Notes under the pieces: generated by a model
What the model was told of the DNA's origin: nothing
Database searches by the model: none
What the model saw: only the letters and a program-made list of their open reading frames with translations
In this document: positions 21,277 to 32,667 of the stretch, piece after piece
Layout of the letters: the number at the start of each line of letters is the position of its first letter
How positions within the stretch are numbered: the first letter of the stretch is position 1
Assembly: GCF_022267515.1 (NCBI RefSeq)
Contig: NZ_JAKFGB010000005.1
Location: 248,001-312,000, forward strand
DNA: 64,000 nucleotides
Direction of reading: 5' to 3'
Source: Rubinisphaera margarita
GTDB taxonomy: Bacteria > Planctomycetota > Planctomycetia > Planctomycetales > Planctomycetaceae
Translations under genes and position numbers: made by a program

Positions 21277-22515
21277 ATGGAAACTCCTCCATCGACTTTT
21301 GCGAGCCGCTCAACCAGAAACGGAATCAGACCGGGAAACGCCGCCATGTCAGGGGAAGAATACAGACAACCGCCAGCAAACGGCTCGCGGAATGAAAAGC
21401 CGTCCGCGCTGCAGGTGAATGGCTGGCTTGTTCTGGCGCTGCTGATCTGTGGTGGGGCGTTCGCCATGCGCGAAATCTATCGCGGTCCGCTGCCACTCTT
21501 CAGTCCCGACGCGGAGTCACGCCCAGTCACGCCTCGCGGGGATCTCGCGGAAGATGAGAAGACGACGATCGAGATCTTCAATGAGGCCTCGCGGTCGGTC
21601 GTGCATGTGATGACCGCTGATGTGGCCATGAATCGCAGCACATTGGCGATTATGGAATCTCCCAAAGGCTCCGGCACCGGTTTCATCTGGGACGATCGGG
21701 GTTACATCATCACGAATTATCATGTCGTGCATGAAGCGTCGCGGTTTCGCGTGACCATGGCTGATAATACGTCGCATACCGCGGTGCTGGTCGGGGCGGA
21801 TCCTTCCCAGGACATCGCCGTGATGCGCATCGACCCGCGACGTCTTCGCCTGGCCCCTTTGAAGCTGGGGAAGTCGTCCGATCTTCAGGTCGGGCAGAAA
21901 GTTTTCGCGATCGGAAGCCCGTTCGGACTCGATCAGACGCTCACAGTGGGGGTGATCAGCGGATTGGGCCGGGAGATTCAGGCACTCAATGGCCGGATGA
22001 TCCGGGACGTGATTCAGACCGACGCCGCGATTAATCCGGGGAACTCTGGCGGACCTCTGCTCGACAGCGCCGGGCTACTGATCGGCATCAACACAGCAAT
22101 CTACAGTCCGACGGGAACGTCTGCGGGAATTGGCTTCGCGGTTCCGGCGGACATTCTCAATCGCATCGTTCCCCAGCTGATTCGGGATGGCAAAGTTGTC
22201 CGGGCGGGGCTGGGGATCTATATCTACGATGATTCCACCGTTCGCCGACGCCTCGAACGGGAAGGGGTTCTCATTCGTGGCGTGGCGCCCGGCAGTGTGG
22301 CCGAGCAAGCCGGGCTGCAGGGAACACGATACGATGAGAATGGAGATCTTGTGCTGGGAGACTTGATCGTGCGGATCGATGAAACGCCAATCGCCTCTCA
22401 GAACGACCTGTTTGATCTGCTTGATCAGCACGAGATCGGTGAGACCGTCGAAGTTGAGATCGTCCGTGACGGAAAGTCGTTGACCCGAGAGGTCGAACTT
22501 CAGCTGATTCAATAA
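21277..22515 (+). CDS. HtrA/Deg-type membrane-anchored serine protease
   Basis: A 412-residue trypsin-like protease with one PDZ domain. A cytoplasmic N-terminus is followed by one membrane helix (about 47-64), so the protease faces the periplasm. The catalytic triad is His149 (ITNYHVVHEA), Asp179 (SQDIAVMRI) and Ser257 (NPGNSGGPL); PDZ covers about 300-405. The domain order and size match DegS/HhoA-type quality-control proteases rather than two-PDZ DegP. ATG 21277 has a weak GAGAG ribosome site; ATG 21346 is an alternative and leaves all domains intact. Confidence 0.92.
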   Translation: METPPSTFASRSTRNGIRPGNAAMSGEEYRQPPANGSRNEKPSALQVNGWLVLALLICGGAFAMREIYRGPLPLFSPDAESRPVTPRGDLAEDEKTTIEIFNEASRSVVHVMTADVAMNRSTLAIMESPKGSGTGFIWDDRGYIITNYHVVHEASRFRVTMADNTSHTAVLVGADPSQDIAVMRIDPRRLRLAPLKLGKSSDLQVGQKVFAIGSPFGLDQTLTVGVISGLGREIQALNGRMIRDVIQTDAAINPGNSGGPLLDSAGLLIGINTAIYSPTGTSAGIGFAVPADILNRIVPQLIRDGKVVRAGLGIYIYDDSTVRRRLEREGVLIRGVAPGSVAEQAGLQGTRYDENGDLVLGDLIVRIDETPIASQNDLFDLLDQHEIGETVEVEIVRDGKSLTREVELQLIQ

Positions 22516-22599
22516 GCGCGGAGAATCGGCCGGCCGACACGCATCCGCATCGGCGCTGGAAGAGAAGTTCTCTCTGGTGCCGAACGTTGCTGCGACCTG

Positions 22600-22700
22600 G
22601 GCCAAATCCAAAGTTCGAGTGCAGGCGTTTGCAGGAGCCAACTCAGCATGACGGGGAATTGGCAACCGTGCGACTGCAGGGGAGGCATGGAGTGCTTTAA
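22600..22700 (+). repeat. AGGA-loop interspersed element, copy C
   Basis: GGGCCAAATCCAAAGTTCGA, then GCGTTTGC-AGGA-GCCAACTC, then GCGACTGCAGGGGAGGCATGG: the same block order as copies A and B with scattered changes. It lies in the 308-bp gap downstream of the HtrA-type protease gene. Confidence 0.7.
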
Positions 22701-22823
22701 AGCGGCAATCCAGCCCGCGAGAACCTGGGCCGTTCGCGGGATGGTGTCGCCGTTCTCTCCGCAGAGGCCTGCGTTTCGAACCGGAACTAGCTCGTCCAGG
22801 AACAGTCGGTCAAGCGATCCGTT

Positions 22824-22985
22824 CTAGCGAGGGAGGCGGTAAAACCCGTCGTTAGCGGTCACGCACTCCTCAGTCGGGGTGTCGTCGACCTGGACGTAAA
22901 CTTCGCCGTCTTGAACATCGAGAATAGTGACTGTGTAGCCGTCGATCTGAACGGTCTGTCCTACCTCTAATTCGATATGCAGCAC
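22824..22985 (-). CDS. 53-residue hypothetical beta-rich protein
   Basis: A small protein, MLHIELEVGQTVQIDG followed by YTVTILDVQDGEVYVQVDD, predicted as a compact beta barrel and superficially like CsrA or Hfq-sized RNA-binding folds, but with no conserved signature of either. I choose GTG 22985 because GGGAG lies 7 bases upstream and the hydrophobic/acidic pattern starts there; the frame stays open to 23075, adding 30 residues of low quality. Isolated gene, product unknown. Confidence 0.6.
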   Translation of the reverse strand: MLHIELEVGQTVQIDGYTVTILDVQDGEVYVQVDDTPTEECVTANDGFYRLPR

Positions 22986-23230
22986 TGAATGGCTCCCGAT
23001 GACAACTTGTCGATAGTGTGTGTGAGAGAGGGATTCAGAGGATCTGAAAGGTAGAGGACAGCGTTTGTCCGCCATCGATCAGTCGAGATTGCGGAGCGGA
23101 TGGTAGCACCAGCTTTGCGGTTTGACAATTCCAATTCGATGATTGGCGAATCATCGACGAAAGTTATCTGCGGGCAATGCGATCACTCTCCGTGAACGCC
23201 TAAAAAACAGGGAGAAACACTCCATTGCGG

Positions 23231-23266
23231 GCAAACCAACAGTCGTTGAAACGTCTGTTGGTTTGC
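23231..23266. repeat. GCAAACCAACAG hairpin
   Basis: GCAAACCAACAG and its perfect complement (12 bp) enclose a 12-nt loop, within a 455-bp gene-free stretch (22986-23440). A second hairpin, CCTCCCG...CGGGAGG, follows at about 23316-23334. Neither is followed by a T run. Confidence 0.75.
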
Positions 23267-23387
23267 CGCGTTCGAGAGGGCTTCGAGCGGTTGCTGGAGC
23301 CGTTTCCGGGTGGAGCCCTCCCGTCCGCGGGAGGTTCTGCTTGTCGCTGAGAACCTCGTGCGCGGACATCCGGTCGGGCGATGGCTC

Positions 23388-23440
23388 GAGAGCAATCAAA
23401 ATTCGACTGCAGGCTTTCGCAGGAGCAGCATGAAAATGTT

Positions 23441-23443
<3 letters not shown>
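23388..23443 (+). repeat. AGGA-loop interspersed element, copy D (short)
   Basis: GAGCAATCAAAATTCGAC, then TGCAGGCTTTCGC-AGGA-GCAGCATGAAAATGTTCTAG; the middle 45 bases of copies A to C are missing. Its right end forms the glyA stop codon on the minus strand, as copy A does for a DUF1559 gene. Confidence 0.7.
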
Positions 23444-24709
<1,266 letters not shown>

Positions 24710-24963
24710 CGTGGCGTCCAGAGCGTAAGCGTCTTTGTCAAATGGAGAATGATTGGCGACTCGGAGTTTAATGATTGGGCCGCCGTGCCCGCTCCGCGAA
24801 GGATGCCATCGGGAGCGATCTTCAAATCTTAGCGAAACGGGCAGGAAATCGAAACTTGCTTGCCTTATACTAGGGGCGTCAATGAAAAGACTCCACTCTG
24901 CAGATTGTCGCAGGGCAAACGTCCACTTCTAAAAACCCTCAGTTGCCGCCGGGCACCTTACGC

Positions 24964-26283
<1,320 letters not shown>

Positions 26284-26288
26284 TTCGT

Positions 26289-26312
26289 AAGGCCGGTTTC
26301 CGAACCGGCTTT
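26289..26312 (+). terminator. Terminator after the BRCT-HTH-TPR gene
   Basis: GCCGGTT (26292-26298) pairs with AACCGGC (26303-26309), extended by A-T pairs and ending in TTT, 6 bp after the stop. It lies between convergent genes. The T run is short, so efficiency is uncertain. Confidence 0.6.
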
Positions 26313-26316
26313 ACCT

Positions 26317-27177
26317 TCAGGCGGCTCGGTTTGTCACCACGTTGCGGGGCGTTGTCGCCGGGAGTTGATGTTTGCGGAGGACTTCCAGGCGGACGCGGCG
26401 GAAGACGTTCTGCATGTGCATTGCATCGCGGAATCGGCCGCGGGGACGCGGGTCGATCGAGCGTTCAAGAAACTCGACGAAGCCCGACGTGACCCGTTTG
26501 CGGACCCGGGCGATACCGGGAGCCGGCCAGTCGTACGGGTATTCCGGCCAGACGCCGCTCACCATCCGGTAAATGATCAGCCCCAGCGAAAAGACATCCG
26601 AGCGGAATGACGGTTTTCCCATCGCCTGTTCGGGGGCCATATAGCCGATTGTACCAGTGCCGGCTCCACGAACGGTCTTCTGCGCAATCTTTGCGATGCC
26701 GAAGTCGGTCAGCTTCAACACGTTCCCGGGGAACATGAGCATGTTTTCCGGCTTGATATCGCAGTGAATAATCTTCTGCGAATGGGCATAGGCCGACGCT
26801 TCGAGCATCTGGGAAGTCAGGTCGAGAATCGTCGCGATCGACATTCGGCTGCGCAGGCGTTCGGACAGCGTCTTTTCGCCCAGCGGGTAGACGATGACGA
26901 ACTGATCATCGATGAAGCTGGCATCTTTGAGAGCTAGGATGTTCGGATGGCTGAGCCGGCTCAGCATGCGGACTTCGCGGCGGAAGTCGTTCAGGCTCTG
27001 GTCGTTGACATATCCCGGATGCGGAGCCTTGAGGGCGACGCGAATCCCTTCGATCGTATCAAAAGCCTGATAGACCGAAGCGAAGCCGCCTTCAGCCAGC
27101 TTTCGCTCGATGCGATATTTTCCCAGCAGTTGTCGAGTTCTCAGCGTGGCGATGACATTGCTCCCAGTCAGAGTTCG
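26317..27177 (-). CDS. Ser/Thr protein kinase, start codon unclear
   Basis: An Hanks-type kinase on an open frame limited by TGA at 27178-27180. The nucleotide-binding lobe (LLGKYRIERKLAEGGFASVYQ, RVALKAPHP) lies upstream of the first in-frame ATG (26967), so that ATG cannot be the true start. Between TGA and the kinase lobe there is no ATG, GTG or TTG in frame; CTG 27144, ATC 27153 behind a GGGAG, or a frameshift remain. The catalytic lobe has IIHCDIKPEN (Cys instead of Arg, so a non-RD kinase), TDFGIAK and MAPEQ. It has no membrane helix or sensor domain, unlike most PknB-type enzymes. It may be intact with a rare start, or mutated. Confidence 0.78.
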   Translation of the reverse strand, partial: RTLTGSNVIATLRTRQLLGKYRIERKLAEGGFASVYQAFDTIEGIRVALKAPHPGYVNDQSLNDFRREVRMLSRLSHPNILALKDASFIDDQFVIVYPLGEKTLSERLRSRMSIATILDLTSQMLEASAYAHSQKIIHCDIKPENMLMFPGNVLKLTDFGIAKIAQKTVRGAGTGTIGYMAPEQAMGKPSFRSDVFSLGLIIYRMVSGVWPEYPYDWPAPGIARVRKRVTSGFVEFLERSIDPRPRGRFRDAMHMQNVFRRVRLEVLRKHQLPATTPRNVVTNRAA

Positions 27178-27640
27178 TCAGAAGATTGCCGAGCCCCAGG
27201 GCGTCAACCAATCATCTCAGACGTTGAGCCGATCGTTCCTCCCGTCGCAAAGATGCCTGGCAACGATGCTGCGGAGTGTGCGCAAGGAATCGGCGGATTC
27301 GTCTCTGATGATTTATCGGACGAAGCGGAAAAGTCGCCTTAATGGAATCCGGGCCCGCGTTTGACACATTCGCTAAACGAGCGACATAATGAGTCGCTGA
27401 TTCGTCCTGGCGAATTGGGGCTGATTTTGCGGCTTCGGCAAGCTGTTACCGAGTCTGTCGAACGTGCCGGTCAGACCTGGAATCCAGACGTTTCTGAACG
27501 GTAGAGGTGATTTCCGCGGAAGATTTTCATCGTTCGCGGAACGACTCTCGGTGAGAATACCCCACCAGACGCACATCAAACTCCCAGCGCGGACACGTCA
27601 TTCCATTGCGTCCGTGTGTCGTCCATGAGGATCAAAAGTC
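27178..27640. other. 463-bp gap upstream of the sulfatase gene
   Basis: Contains the divergent 5' regions of the kinase and sulfatase genes. I see no gene or repeat in it. Confidence 0.4.
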
Positions 27641-28960
27641 GTGAAACTATACGCACTCATTTTCACAACTGCATTGCTGTTTTCAACGACATTGCAGGCT
27701 GCTCCCCCAAATATCGTCATGATTATTTCTGACGATCAGGCCTGGGGCGACTACAGCTTCATGGGCCACGAGCACATTCGGACTCCCAACCTCGACACGC
27801 TGGCCGCAAATTCGCTGACTTTCACCCGCGGCTACGTGCCCGACAGTCTCTGTCGGCCGTCTCTGGTGACGATGATCACCGGCTTGTATCCGCATCAGCA
27901 CGGCGTTGTCGGTAACGATCCTCCCCCGCCGGCGGAACTGGCCGACAAGCCCAAGAGAGTCCAGTTTTCCTCACCGGAATATCTTGCCATTCGCAACGAA
28001 TACCTTAAGCACATCGACGACGATCCCAAGCTGCCCGAGATTCTCAAGGAAAAGGGATACGTGAGTCATCAGTCGGGAAAATGGTGGGAAGGCCACTACA
28101 CTCGCGGCGGCTTCACGCACGGCATGACCCACGGTGATCGTACCAAGGGAGGCCGTCATGGCGATGAGGGCCTGAAGATCGGTCGGCAGGGCAATAAAGA
28201 GGTCGAAGACTTCATCGATATGGCGGTCGAACAGGAGAAGCCATTCTTCGTCTGGTACGCTCCGTTCCTGCCCCACACGCCCCACAATCCGCCGGAGCGA
28301 ATTCTGCAGAAGTACCGTTCCAAGACCCCGCACGAATCGATCGCCAAGTACTGGGCAATGTGCGAATGGTTCGACGAATGCTGCGGCGAGCTGATCAACT
28401 ACGTCGATGGGAAGGGCCTGGCCGACGAGACGATCTTCGTGTACGTCACCGACAACGGCTGGATCACCGAAGAGGACTCGAGCCGTTACGCCCCGCGTTC
28501 CAAGCGGTCTCAGTACGAAGGCGGAACCCGGACGCCGATCATGATCCGCTGGTCGGGCCACGTGACGCCCGACATGAACGAAACCGATCTGGCCAGCTCC
28601 ATCGATCTGGTGCCGACGCTGCTGCATGCCGTGGGGCTTGAAGATCAGATCACTCCCGAGATGCAGGGCATCAATCTGCTCGATGCGGATGCCGTGACGG
28701 CTCGCAAGCAGATTTATGGCGAGATCCTGAAACACGACATTCAGCACATGACCGACCCGGTCGCCTCTCTCCGCTTCCGCTGGATCATTGAAGGGGACTG
28801 GAAGCTGATCGTTCCTCACGACGGCCGCGAACCAGACGCCGATGTCGAACTGTTCAACCTTGCAGAAGATCCGCACGAGAATAAGGATCTGGCCGACAAG
28901 AAACCACAGCTGGTCGAACGGCTCACCAAAGAGCTCAACGACTGGTGGTCGGTCGAATAG
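27641..28960 (+). CDS. Secreted sulfatase with CxPSL active-site variant
   Basis: A 439-residue exported type I sulfatase (signal peptide 1-20), which would hydrolyse sulfate esters, typically on algal polysaccharides. Metal-site Asp31-Asp32 (IISDDQAWGD) and the alkaline-phosphatase-like fold are clear. The formylglycine site is Cys71 in LCRPSLVTMITGLYPHQ: the residue that is Arg in the classical CxPSR motif is Leu75 here. The remaining TxxxTG-like context is kept, so maturation is still likely. Start GTG 27641 with GAGGA upstream. No polysaccharide lyase neighbours are present. Confidence 0.92.
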   Translation: MKLYALIFTTALLFSTTLQAAPPNIVMIISDDQAWGDYSFMGHEHIRTPNLDTLAANSLTFTRGYVPDSLCRPSLVTMITGLYPHQHGVVGNDPPPPAELADKPKRVQFSSPEYLAIRNEYLKHIDDDPKLPEILKEKGYVSHQSGKWWEGHYTRGGFTHGMTHGDRTKGGRHGDEGLKIGRQGNKEVEDFIDMAVEQEKPFFVWYAPFLPHTPHNPPERILQKYRSKTPHESIAKYWAMCEWFDECCGELINYVDGKGLADETIFVYVTDNGWITEEDSSRYAPRSKRSQYEGGTRTPIMIRWSGHVTPDMNETDLASSIDLVPTLLHAVGLEDQITPEMQGINLLDADAVTARKQIYGEILKHDIQHMTDPVASLRFRWIIEGDWKLIVPHDGREPDADVELFNLAEDPHENKDLADKKPQLVERLTKELNDWWSVE

Positions 28961-28981
28961 GGGACGACGGGAATCGAGGGC

Positions 28982-29004
28982 CATGCCCACGCACGTGTGG
29001 GCGG
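28982..29004. repeat. CATGCCCACGC palindrome, copy 3 (imperfect)
   Basis: CATGCCCACGCACGTGTGGGCGGG: the left arm is intact, the right arm altered at its end. It lies just after the sulfatase stop and before the aguB-aguA pair; copy 4 lies just after aguA. Confidence 0.6.
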
Positions 29005-29044
29005 GCTCAGTTCCTGCAAAGTGCTCAGTTCATGAACGAGAGAG

Positions 29045-29073
29045 TAACCCGGCCGACATCTGGCCGGGTCGCG
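29045..29073. repeat. GGGTCGC hairpin family, member near aguB
   Basis: CCCGGCC (29048-29054) pairs with GGCCGGG (29062-29068), followed by TCGCGGC. The right flank matches copies at 35774 and 42052; the left GGGTGG flank is missing. It sits in the 327-bp gap before aguB. Confidence 0.55.
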
Positions 29074-29287
29074 GCTTCTGGACGCCGCTGGCGTTGGTCA
29101 CTTCCCCTCTATTTTCTGCAAAACTCCCGCCGGGTCTTTTCGTGGCTGGGGCTTTGAATATGATTACGACGCCTGCAACCGCTGTTGCCGGCCCGTGTCG
29201 CCGCTTCTCCCGGCAACGTCTCGCAGACGTCGAATGACCACGGTTTGTTTCTCTTGAGCGAACTGGTTTTCAGTCGCTTCCCGGTTC

Positions 29288-30193
29288 ATGAGTTTGCTGA
29301 TGAAAAACAAGAACGCCCGTTCCTTCAACGCCGCCGCTCTGCAGATGTCCTGCAGCGATGACAAGCAGGCCAACATCGATAAAGCCGAGCAGCAGATCCG
29401 CGAAGCCGCCGCTGCCGGGGCGAACCTCGTCTGTCTGCAGGAGCTGTTTCACGGGCTCTATCCGTGTCAGTCGGAAGACCACGATCGCTTCGACGAAGCC
29501 GAGCCGATTCCGGGGCCAATCACTGACCACATGCAGGGCCTGGCGAAGGAACTCGGTATCGTCCTGGTCGTTTCGATGTTCGAACGCCGGGCGGCTGGCC
29601 TCTATCACAACACGGCTGTCGTTTTCGATGTCGATGGTCGCCAGTGCGGCATTTACCGGAAGATGCACATTCCGGATGACCCGCTGTATTACGAGAAGTT
29701 CTACTTCACGCCGGGCGATCTCGGCTTCCGCAGTTTCGAAACGAGTCTCGGTCGCGTGGGCGTCTGCGTCTGCTGGGATCAATGGTTTCCCGAAGCGGCT
29801 CGCATGACGGCTCTGACCGGAGCCGAAGTGCTCGTTTACCCGACCGCGATCGGCTGGCATCCCAGCGAGAAGGAAGAGTTCGGAGCCAGCCAGTACTCGG
29901 CGTGGCAGACGATGATGCGGTCGCATTCAATCGCCAACGGCATTCATGTCGTCGCTCCCAACCGCGTCGGGATGGAAGGGGAGATTCAGTTCTGGGGCGG
30001 CTCGTTCATCAGCGACCCGTACGGCAACGTCCTCTGCCAGGCGGCTCACGACAAAGAACAGATTCTGTACGCTGATCTCGATCTGTCCCTTATGAACACG
30101 GCTCGCACGCACTGGCCGTTCCTGCGGGATCGGCGGATCGATGCCTACGCCGGACTCTGCAAACGCTTCATCGACGAGACAACCAATGGCTGA
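29288..30193 (+). CDS. aguB: N-carbamoylputrescine amidase
   Basis: A 301-residue nitrilase-superfamily enzyme that converts N-carbamoylputrescine to putrescine, CO2 and ammonia. The catalytic triad is Glu52 (CLQELFHG), Lys125 (YRKMHIPDD) and Cys162 (VCVCWDQWFPE), and the DPLYYEKFYFTPGD loop is typical of AguB. aguA overlaps its end by 8 bp, giving the two consecutive steps from agmatine. A second Met at 29300 is an equally possible start. No arginine decarboxylase is in the window. Confidence 0.95.
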   Translation: MSLLMKNKNARSFNAAALQMSCSDDKQANIDKAEQQIREAAAAGANLVCLQELFHGLYPCQSEDHDRFDEAEPIPGPITDHMQGLAKELGIVLVVSMFERRAAGLYHNTAVVFDVDGRQCGIYRKMHIPDDPLYYEKFYFTPGDLGFRSFETSLGRVGVCVCWDQWFPEAARMTALTGAEVLVYPTAIGWHPSEKEEFGASQYSAWQTMMRSHSIANGIHVVAPNRVGMEGEIQFWGGSFISDPYGNVLCQAAHDKEQILYADLDLSLMNTARTHWPFLRDRRIDAYAGLCKRFIDETTNG

Positions 30194-31226
30194 GCCGATG
30201 ACGCCTGCTGAACTCGGATACCGCTGGCCGGCCGAATGGGAGCCGCACGCCGGAACGTGGCTTTCGTGGGCTCATAACCAGGATTCGTGGCCCGGAAAGT
30301 TTGAACCGGTTCCCGCCATCTTTGCCGAGTTTGCTCGACAGGTCGCGCGGTTCGAGCCAGTCAACATTCTGGCGACGGGCGATGTGCTCAGGCAGGCTCG
30401 CGAACTCCTCGACGGGGTTGAGAACATCCATTTTCACGACGTCCCGACGAATGACTGCTGGATTCGTGATCACGGTCCGTGGGTTCTGACGCACCCGGAA
30501 CGGGGCTCGCTGCTCGTCGACTGGGAATACAACGCCTGGGGCGGGAAGTATCCTCCGTTCGATTCCGATAACGCTGTTCCGGACAGGATCGCCCGCATTC
30601 TCGATCTGCCCACCATTAAGCCCGGGTTGATCATGGAAGGGGGAAGCGTCGAGAACAACGGGGGAGGGACTCTGCTCGTGACGAGCCAGTGTCTGCTCAA
30701 CCCGAACCGCAATGCAGACAGCAGCCGGGAGGAAATCGAAGACGCTCTCTGCGAGATGACCGGAGCGGAACAGGTCCTGTGGCTGTTCGACGCCGACGAT
30801 GAATCGCTGTCCGGCGACGACACCGACGCCCACATCGACCAGCTGGCCCGCTTTGTCTCGCCGACGAAGATCCTGGCCATGTGGACCGACGACGAAAACG
30901 ATCCGAATTCTCCGCTGCTCAAACAGATGCACGAGCAGCTGGCTGGTTTTCGTGATCTGGAAGACCGTCCCTTCGAGATCGTCAAACTCCCGCTGCCCGA
31001 ACCGGTGATCTACGACAACCAGCAACTCCCTGCGTCCTACGCCAACTTTTACATCGCCAACGGCGTCGTGATCGTTCCGACCTTCCGCTGCGAACAGGAC
31101 CAGACCGCTCTGCGAATCATCAGCGAAGCCTTCCCCGACCGCGAGATCATCGGCATCGATGCCGTGGATTTGGTCTGGGGACTGGGAGCATTCCACTGCG
31201 CCAGCATGCAACAAACCGCCGGGTAG
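30186..31226 (+). CDS. aguA: Agmatine deiminase
   Basis: A 346-residue enzyme of the guanidino-modifying fold that turns agmatine into N-carbamoylputrescine. Visible are the substrate-binding PAEWEPHAGTWLSW, the catalytic segment NDCWIRDHGPW, the EGGSVENNG loop and nucleophile Cys338 in GAFHCASMQQ. ATG 30186 overlaps the aguB stop by 8 bp, implying translational coupling; the frame extends upstream but that part is only aguB in another frame. Together they form the bacterial agmatine route to putrescine. Confidence 0.95.
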   Translation: MAEPMTPAELGYRWPAEWEPHAGTWLSWAHNQDSWPGKFEPVPAIFAEFARQVARFEPVNILATGDVLRQARELLDGVENIHFHDVPTNDCWIRDHGPWVLTHPERGSLLVDWEYNAWGGKYPPFDSDNAVPDRIARILDLPTIKPGLIMEGGSVENNGGGTLLVTSQCLLNPNRNADSSREEIEDALCEMTGAEQVLWLFDADDESLSGDDTDAHIDQLARFVSPTKILAMWTDDENDPNSPLLKQMHEQLAGFRDLEDRPFEIVKLPLPEPVIYDNQQLPASYANFYIANGVVIVPTFRCEQDQTALRIISEAFPDREIIGIDAVDLVWGLGAFHCASMQQTAG

Positions 31227-31243
31227 AAGCAGACGACGGGTGC

Positions 31244-31267
31244 CATGCCCACGCTCGCGTGGGCATG
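31244..31267. repeat. CATGCCCACGC palindrome, copy 4
   Basis: CATGCCCACGC-TC-GCGTGGGCATG, a perfect inverted repeat with the shared GGGTGC left flank, 17 bp after aguA. With copy 3 it brackets the aguB-aguA unit. Confidence 0.85.
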
Positions 31268-31362
31268 CTTCAGCAGAACGTGGACGTGTGCCAGTGGCTC
31301 CGCCAGTGCTTTTTGAAGCCGACTCTCAGTGGAGCCTCGGGCCCTGAAGGCCTCCGACATGA

Positions 31363-32562
31363 TTACCGGACGCTGCTGAGGCGGTCGCGGAGGTCGGAGG
31401 GGAGGGAACCCAGCGAGATGCGGGCTTTGGCCAGTTGGTTGACGACCCGGCGGTCGAGCGTTGTTCGTATGTCGGTTGCCGGATCCGGATCGGGTTCCTT
31501 GTTCTTCAAATCGGCGTGCCAGTCTTCGAGGACGGACACCGTGACGGCGTCCGGCACCCCATGCAGGGCGTAAACGACTTCTTCCATGATGGAGCGTTGG
31601 GCGTCGGTGTGTTCGGTGTAGATCGCGGCGATTTCGCGGAGCAGGTAGGCCCGATGCTGACGCCAGTCGGTGACCAGAGGTTCGGCTGCGTTTGTTGGTT
31701 TACCGTTCTGCCACTGCTCGGCGACCTGGCGGACGACGCCCGGCATGCCGGAACTCAGCTTTTCTACCAGTTCCGGGCGGTCCTTCGGATCGGTGCTCTG
31801 CAGAGTCTCGTAAACGATTTGCTGCAGTTCCGGACTGAAAAGGCCGGGGATCTTCTTTACCAGGTCGTTGATGGAGTTATCGACAACCGTTTCGCCAAAC
31901 GGGCTCTTGCTCGCATTGCCGCCGGAGCTGATCGGGGAAACATTGTGCCCATCGTCATCGTCGTGATCATGATCGTGTCCGTCATGATCGCCATGAACGT
32001 CGAACAGGTCCGGGCCTTCTTCAACCTGGTGATGTCGACGATGTTCGGCCATCGTTTCCCGGTCGAAGCCGTCCATGTAGGGTTCAAGCAGAGCTTCGAG
32101 TTCAGCGGGCATGACGGGCTGGATTTGCTCGAAGAGAACGGCGGAGGCATAGCCGGAATTCGAGTGAATCACCAGTTCGCGGGACTGCTCCGACAGCGTG
32201 AACAGAAAGAACGTGGCGATCAGACAGATGACGGCTCCTTTGATCCCGCCAAAAATGGCGCCCAGGTGCCGGTCGTAGTCTTCGAACTTGGCTTTCTCCA
32301 GGCCGGCCTGAATGGATCGGGCGATGGCGAAGGCGAAGAAGGAGCCGACCACATAGAGTCCGAGAATGGCTACCCAGCGGCTGAGAGGAGGCTCCAGTCC
32401 GGTCAGCGGAGCCACGGCAATGGAGACCGTTTCAGCGAAAATGAAACAGAGAACGATCCCGGCGATCGACGCCAGTTGCCACACGAAACCCTTTGCCATT
32501 CCTCGCCAGACCGAGAGCGCGAGAATGACCAGGCAAACGATATCGTACCACATCAGCAGCAT
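31363..32562 (-). CDS. CvpA-family membrane protein with His/Asp-rich linker
   Basis: A 399-residue protein. Residues 1-125 hold four membrane helices of the CvpA family (WYDIVCLVILALSVWRGMAKGF; FGGIKGAVICLIATFFLF), known in proteobacteria from colicin V production and envelope stress. Residues 174-207 are a striking metal-ligand-like linker (HRRHHQ...HGDHDGHDHDHDDDDGH). The remaining 190 residues are a soluble helical domain not seen in ordinary CvpA. Met4 (32553) is a better start by ribosome-site spacing (AAGG). The HlyD-like gene follows upstream on the same strand after 105 bp. Confidence 0.85.
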   Translation of the reverse strand: MLLMWYDIVCLVILALSVWRGMAKGFVWQLASIAGIVLCFIFAETVSIAVAPLTGLEPPLSRWVAILGLYVVGSFFAFAIARSIQAGLEKAKFEDYDRHLGAIFGGIKGAVICLIATFFLFTLSEQSRELVIHSNSGYASAVLFEQIQPVMPAELEALLEPYMDGFDRETMAEHRRHHQVEEGPDLFDVHGDHDGHDHDHDDDDGHNVSPISSGGNASKSPFGETVVDNSINDLVKKIPGLFSPELQQIVYETLQSTDPKDRPELVEKLSSGMPGVVRQVAEQWQNGKPTNAAEPLVTDWRQHRAYLLREIAAIYTEHTDAQRSIMEEVVYALHGVPDAVTVSVLEDWHADLKNKEPDPDPATDIRTTLDRRVVNQLAKARISLGSLPSDLRDRLSSVR

Positions 32563-32667
32563 CCTTGCAGAAGAAGTGTTCAGCCCGAACGGATTGTCGC
32601 GAGAGTATAAACGTGTCCAATTTTCACGAAAAGGCGAGTTTCTTCCTCACGAAACCCGGCGGTTCGC

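Noticed and set aside
24710..24963. Glycine riboswitch upstream of glyA
   Set aside because: The short leader has none of the conserved glycine-aptamer blocks on the minus strand.
27971..28990. 339-codon minus-strand frame opposite the sulfatase
   Set aside because: It is a shadow of a clearly recognisable sulfatase, and its own translation lacks any domain.
31435..32610. 391-codon plus-strand frame opposite the CvpA-like gene
   Set aside because: It is antisense to clear membrane helices on the minus strand and has no domain of its own.
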